Shown here piece after piece: positions 5,361-6,325 of a DNA stretch of 6,325 nt. This stretch comes from CAXMNX01 sp964194845. Its GTDB lineage: Bacteria > Pseudomonadota > Alphaproteobacteria > Rhodobacterales > Rhodobacteraceae. A program made the translations under genes and the position numbers. The stretch is taken from assembly GCA_964194845.1 (NCBI GenBank), contig CAXMNX010000020.1:1-6325 (forward strand), given 5' to 3'. The stretch's first letter is position 1. Each line of letters begins with the position of its first letter. The notes under the pieces were generated by a model. The model did no database searches. It was not told the origin of the DNA and worked only from the letters and a program-made list of their open reading frames with translations.

Positions 5361-5375
5361 AACCGATAATCGGTT
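5361..5375. promoter_or_regulatory. AACCGAT-A-ATCGGTT palindrome (operator-like)
   Basis: A perfect 15-base odd palindrome with AT-rich flanks, 25 bases before hairpin copy 2. Palindromes of this size and form are typical operators of dimeric regulators such as the TetR group. No regulator gene or recognisable promoter adjoins it, so the target is unknown. Confidence 0.4.
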
Positions 5376-5400
5376 AATTTCTGCTTAGCGTGATAAAGCA

Positions 5401-5427
5401 GTCATCTGACAGAAAGACTCAGATGAC
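5401..5427. repeat. Perfect hairpin/palindrome, copy 2 (GTCATCTGA arms)
   Basis: GTCATCTGA (5401-5409) and TCAGATGAC (5419-5427) are identical to the arms of copy 1 at 1950-1975; the spacer is 9 nt and differs from copy 1. The ATG in the right arm (5423-5425) opens a frame MTARSPKQTR, comparable to MTATSPLLTR in copy 1. The frame runs to 5626 but becomes Arg/Ser-rich and joins repeat sequence, so I do not call it a gene. Sequence similarity continues to about 5452. Confidence 0.65.
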
Positions 5428-5569
5428 GGCTAGGAGCCCGAAGCAGACGCGATGCGTTTCTCAAGCGTGCAGTCGCAGAAAAGGCATCAACTTTGTATGC
5501 AGCGGTTGCCCGCCGCGCCGCAGAAACGAAAGCGGACGTTCGTCGCGTCGCAGCGAAATTCCTGGCGCC

Positions 5570-5600
5570 ATGTCCGAGTTGCGGACAAAGCTGCCGTTCA
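5570..5600 (+). repeat. Dispersed intergenic repeat, copy B
   Basis: 31 bases that begin ATGTCCGAGTTGCGG and end AAGCTGCCGTTCA, matching 25 of 31 positions of the minus-strand copy at 2538-2508. The two copies are inverted relative to each other and about 3 kb apart, enclosing the nuclease remnant and the fusion gene. Confidence 0.55.
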
Positions 5601-5630
5601 CCGCACCTTGCTTAAGTGACCGTTGAGCGA

Positions 5631-5659
5631 ACTTAACGCAGTTCATCCATACTTAACGC
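5631..5659. repeat. ACTTAACGC direct repeat at the chaC 3' end
   Basis: ACTTAACGC occurs at 5631-5639 and again at 5651-5659, a spacing of exactly 20 bases. The right copy lies within the last codons of the ChaC-type gene (…RVKYG), the left copy just beyond its stop. It may mark a small duplication or a deletion joint. Confidence 0.4.
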
Positions 5660-6325
5660 GGTATGCGTGAGCGCGGGCGTGCAGCCGGCGCATGTCGTCG
5701 TCTTCGATGCCAAGCTCGTCGAGATGCCGGACCAGAGAGTCAAGGTAGGCGAAATTGGGCCCGAGCCCTCCTTCGGCAGCGGCGATCATCCGGGCGGCCT
5801 CATTTTCGGACAGGTCCGGCAGGTAGCGGTGATTATTCCGGTCCATCACAAACACCAGCGCGTCAACGGGGCCCTGCGGCGTTGCAACCTCCAGAAACAT
5901 TGGGCGGTAGGAGCCCGAGAACATCTCGCGCCGCCACATGTATTCGGTTTCCCGGTCAACCAGCGCCGCAGGTATACGGAGAACGACGCCGTCGCAATGC
6001 CCGCCTCCGTCGAGCGCCGCCATCAATCCCGGCCGCTCATGGCTGCCGCGCCCGCCTTCGAGCCGCATGCAAAAACTGCGGCGCCAGCCGGTCAGGGCAC
6101 CGTAACGGTATTCATCCACTTGTACCGCCGGGTCCCAGATCAGCGAGCCGTAGGCAAACACCCAAAGATCCTGTGCAAACCGACCGGATAGCACCGCTTG
6201 CCGGTTGGCTTCGCGGGCGTCATGCTCCATCCGCCAGCCCGGCGGCCAACCCTCGGACTCCGCCTGTGCATCGAGTTCGGCAAAGCGGTCCTGGCCAAAG
6301 CGCATTTCGGATGCGTCTGGCGGTG
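5643..6325 (-). CDS. chaC: ChaC-type gamma-glutamylcyclotransferase (glutathione-degrading)
   Basis: The frame ends at TGA 5645-5643 and gives 220 aa from the ATG at 6305. It remains open to the window edge (six more codons, PPDASE), and no clear ribosome site precedes that ATG, so the true start may lie outside. The signature is DLWVFAYGSLIWDP (46-59), the glycine-containing phosphate-like binding loop of the cyclotransferase fold. The catalytic glutamate is E127 in MWRREMFSGSYRP. Further family landmarks are GGRGSHERPGLMAALDGG (84-101), AARMIAAAEGGLGPN (170-184) and YLDSLVRHLDELGIEDD (187-203). ChaC enzymes cleave glutathione to 5-oxoproline and Cys-Gly in the cytoplasm. The last residues RVKYG lie on a small direct repeat and may be an altered C-terminus. 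The gene is the leftmost of a leftward unit; no terminator with a T-run is seen after it. Confidence 0.88.
   Translation of the reverse strand, partial: PPDASEMRFGQDRFAELDAQAESEGWPPGWRMEHDAREANRQAVLSGRFAQDLWVFAYGSLIWDPAVQVDEYRYGALTGWRRSFCMRLEGGRGSHERPGLMAALDGGGHCDGVVLRIPAALVDRETEYMWRREMFSGSYRPMFLEVATPQGPVDALVFVMDRNNHRYLPDLSENEAARMIAAAEGGLGPNFAYLDSLVRHLDELGIEDDDMRRLHARAHAYRVKYG

Larger units (their letters stand above)
4980..5642. other. Gene-poor region with palindromes and repeat fragments
   Basis: About 660 bases have no frame I can defend as a gene. The part 5090-5330 has a minus-strand frame beginning MNESAEWVGSNHPDRC and looks to me like insertion-sequence border or dispersed-repeat sequence, but I cannot name an element and see no transposase. 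It contains an inverted repeat GGGTCC (5287-5292) / GGACCC (5311-5316). Farther right are a 15-base palindrome (5361-5375), hairpin copy 2 (5401-5427) and dispersed repeat copy B (5570-5600). Confidence 0.45.

Noticed and set aside
1950..5427. CRISPR array or other tandem array made by the GTCATCTGA hairpins
   Set aside because: Only two copies exist, about 3.4 kb apart, with no regular spacing and no cas-like gene.
5667..6191. Plus-strand frame of 174 codons
   Set aside because: It is antisense to the ChaC-type gene, which has the cyclotransferase loop and catalytic glutamate.

Overview
The window looks like an accessory or degenerating stretch of an alphaproteobacterial chromosome. A Rhodobacteraceae/Roseobacter-like source is my best guess. 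It rests on the DUF2270 and ChaC protein types, the moderately high GC of the coding regions, and the style of the intergenic repeats, not on any marker gene. Coding density is low: four apparently intact genes and one partial 3' end sit among gene fragments, dispersed repeats and palindromes.

Layout. 1-165 (+) is the 3' end of an unidentified membrane protein. 166-640 has no convincing gene. 641-742 (+) is the last ~30 codons of a c-type cytochrome without its haem-binding part. 783-1451 (-) is a DUF2270 four-helix membrane protein. 1452-2088 is non-coding but structured: it has a minus-strand terminator-like hairpin with no gene in front of it, a perfect hairpin whose right arm carries an ATG, and a SoxR/MerR-like dyad. 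2089-2484 (+) is a small NTF2/SnoaL-like protein with a GTG start. 2508-2606 holds pieces of dispersed repeat, one of which recurs in inverted orientation at 5570-5600. 2739-3062 (-) is a staphylococcal-nuclease-like gene that keeps its catalytic motifs but has no start codon and no C-terminal end. 3139-4953 (+) is the main gene, a 604-aa fusion of a fumarylacetoacetate-hydrolase-family domain and a ketopantoate-reductase-family domain. 4980-5642 is a 660-base gene-poor stretch with a palindrome and a second copy of the hairpin-plus-ATG element. 5643 to the right end (-) is a ChaC-type gamma-glutamylcyclotransferase.

How it fits together. The genes do not form one operon; each intact gene appears to be transcribed alone. 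The fusion gene has the clearest expression signals: promoter-like boxes with a small palindrome over the -35, a leader hairpin and a strong Shine-Dalgarno. It probably acts in catabolism of a small oxo-acid, with the hydrolase and an NAD(P)H-dependent reductase joined in one chain. An ideally spaced internal Shine-Dalgarno and ATG at the domain boundary suggest the reductase was once, or still is, translated separately. The most unusual items are this fusion/internal start and the repeated hairpin-plus-ATG element. I see no CRISPR array, tRNA, rRNA, intact transposase or recognisable defence system.
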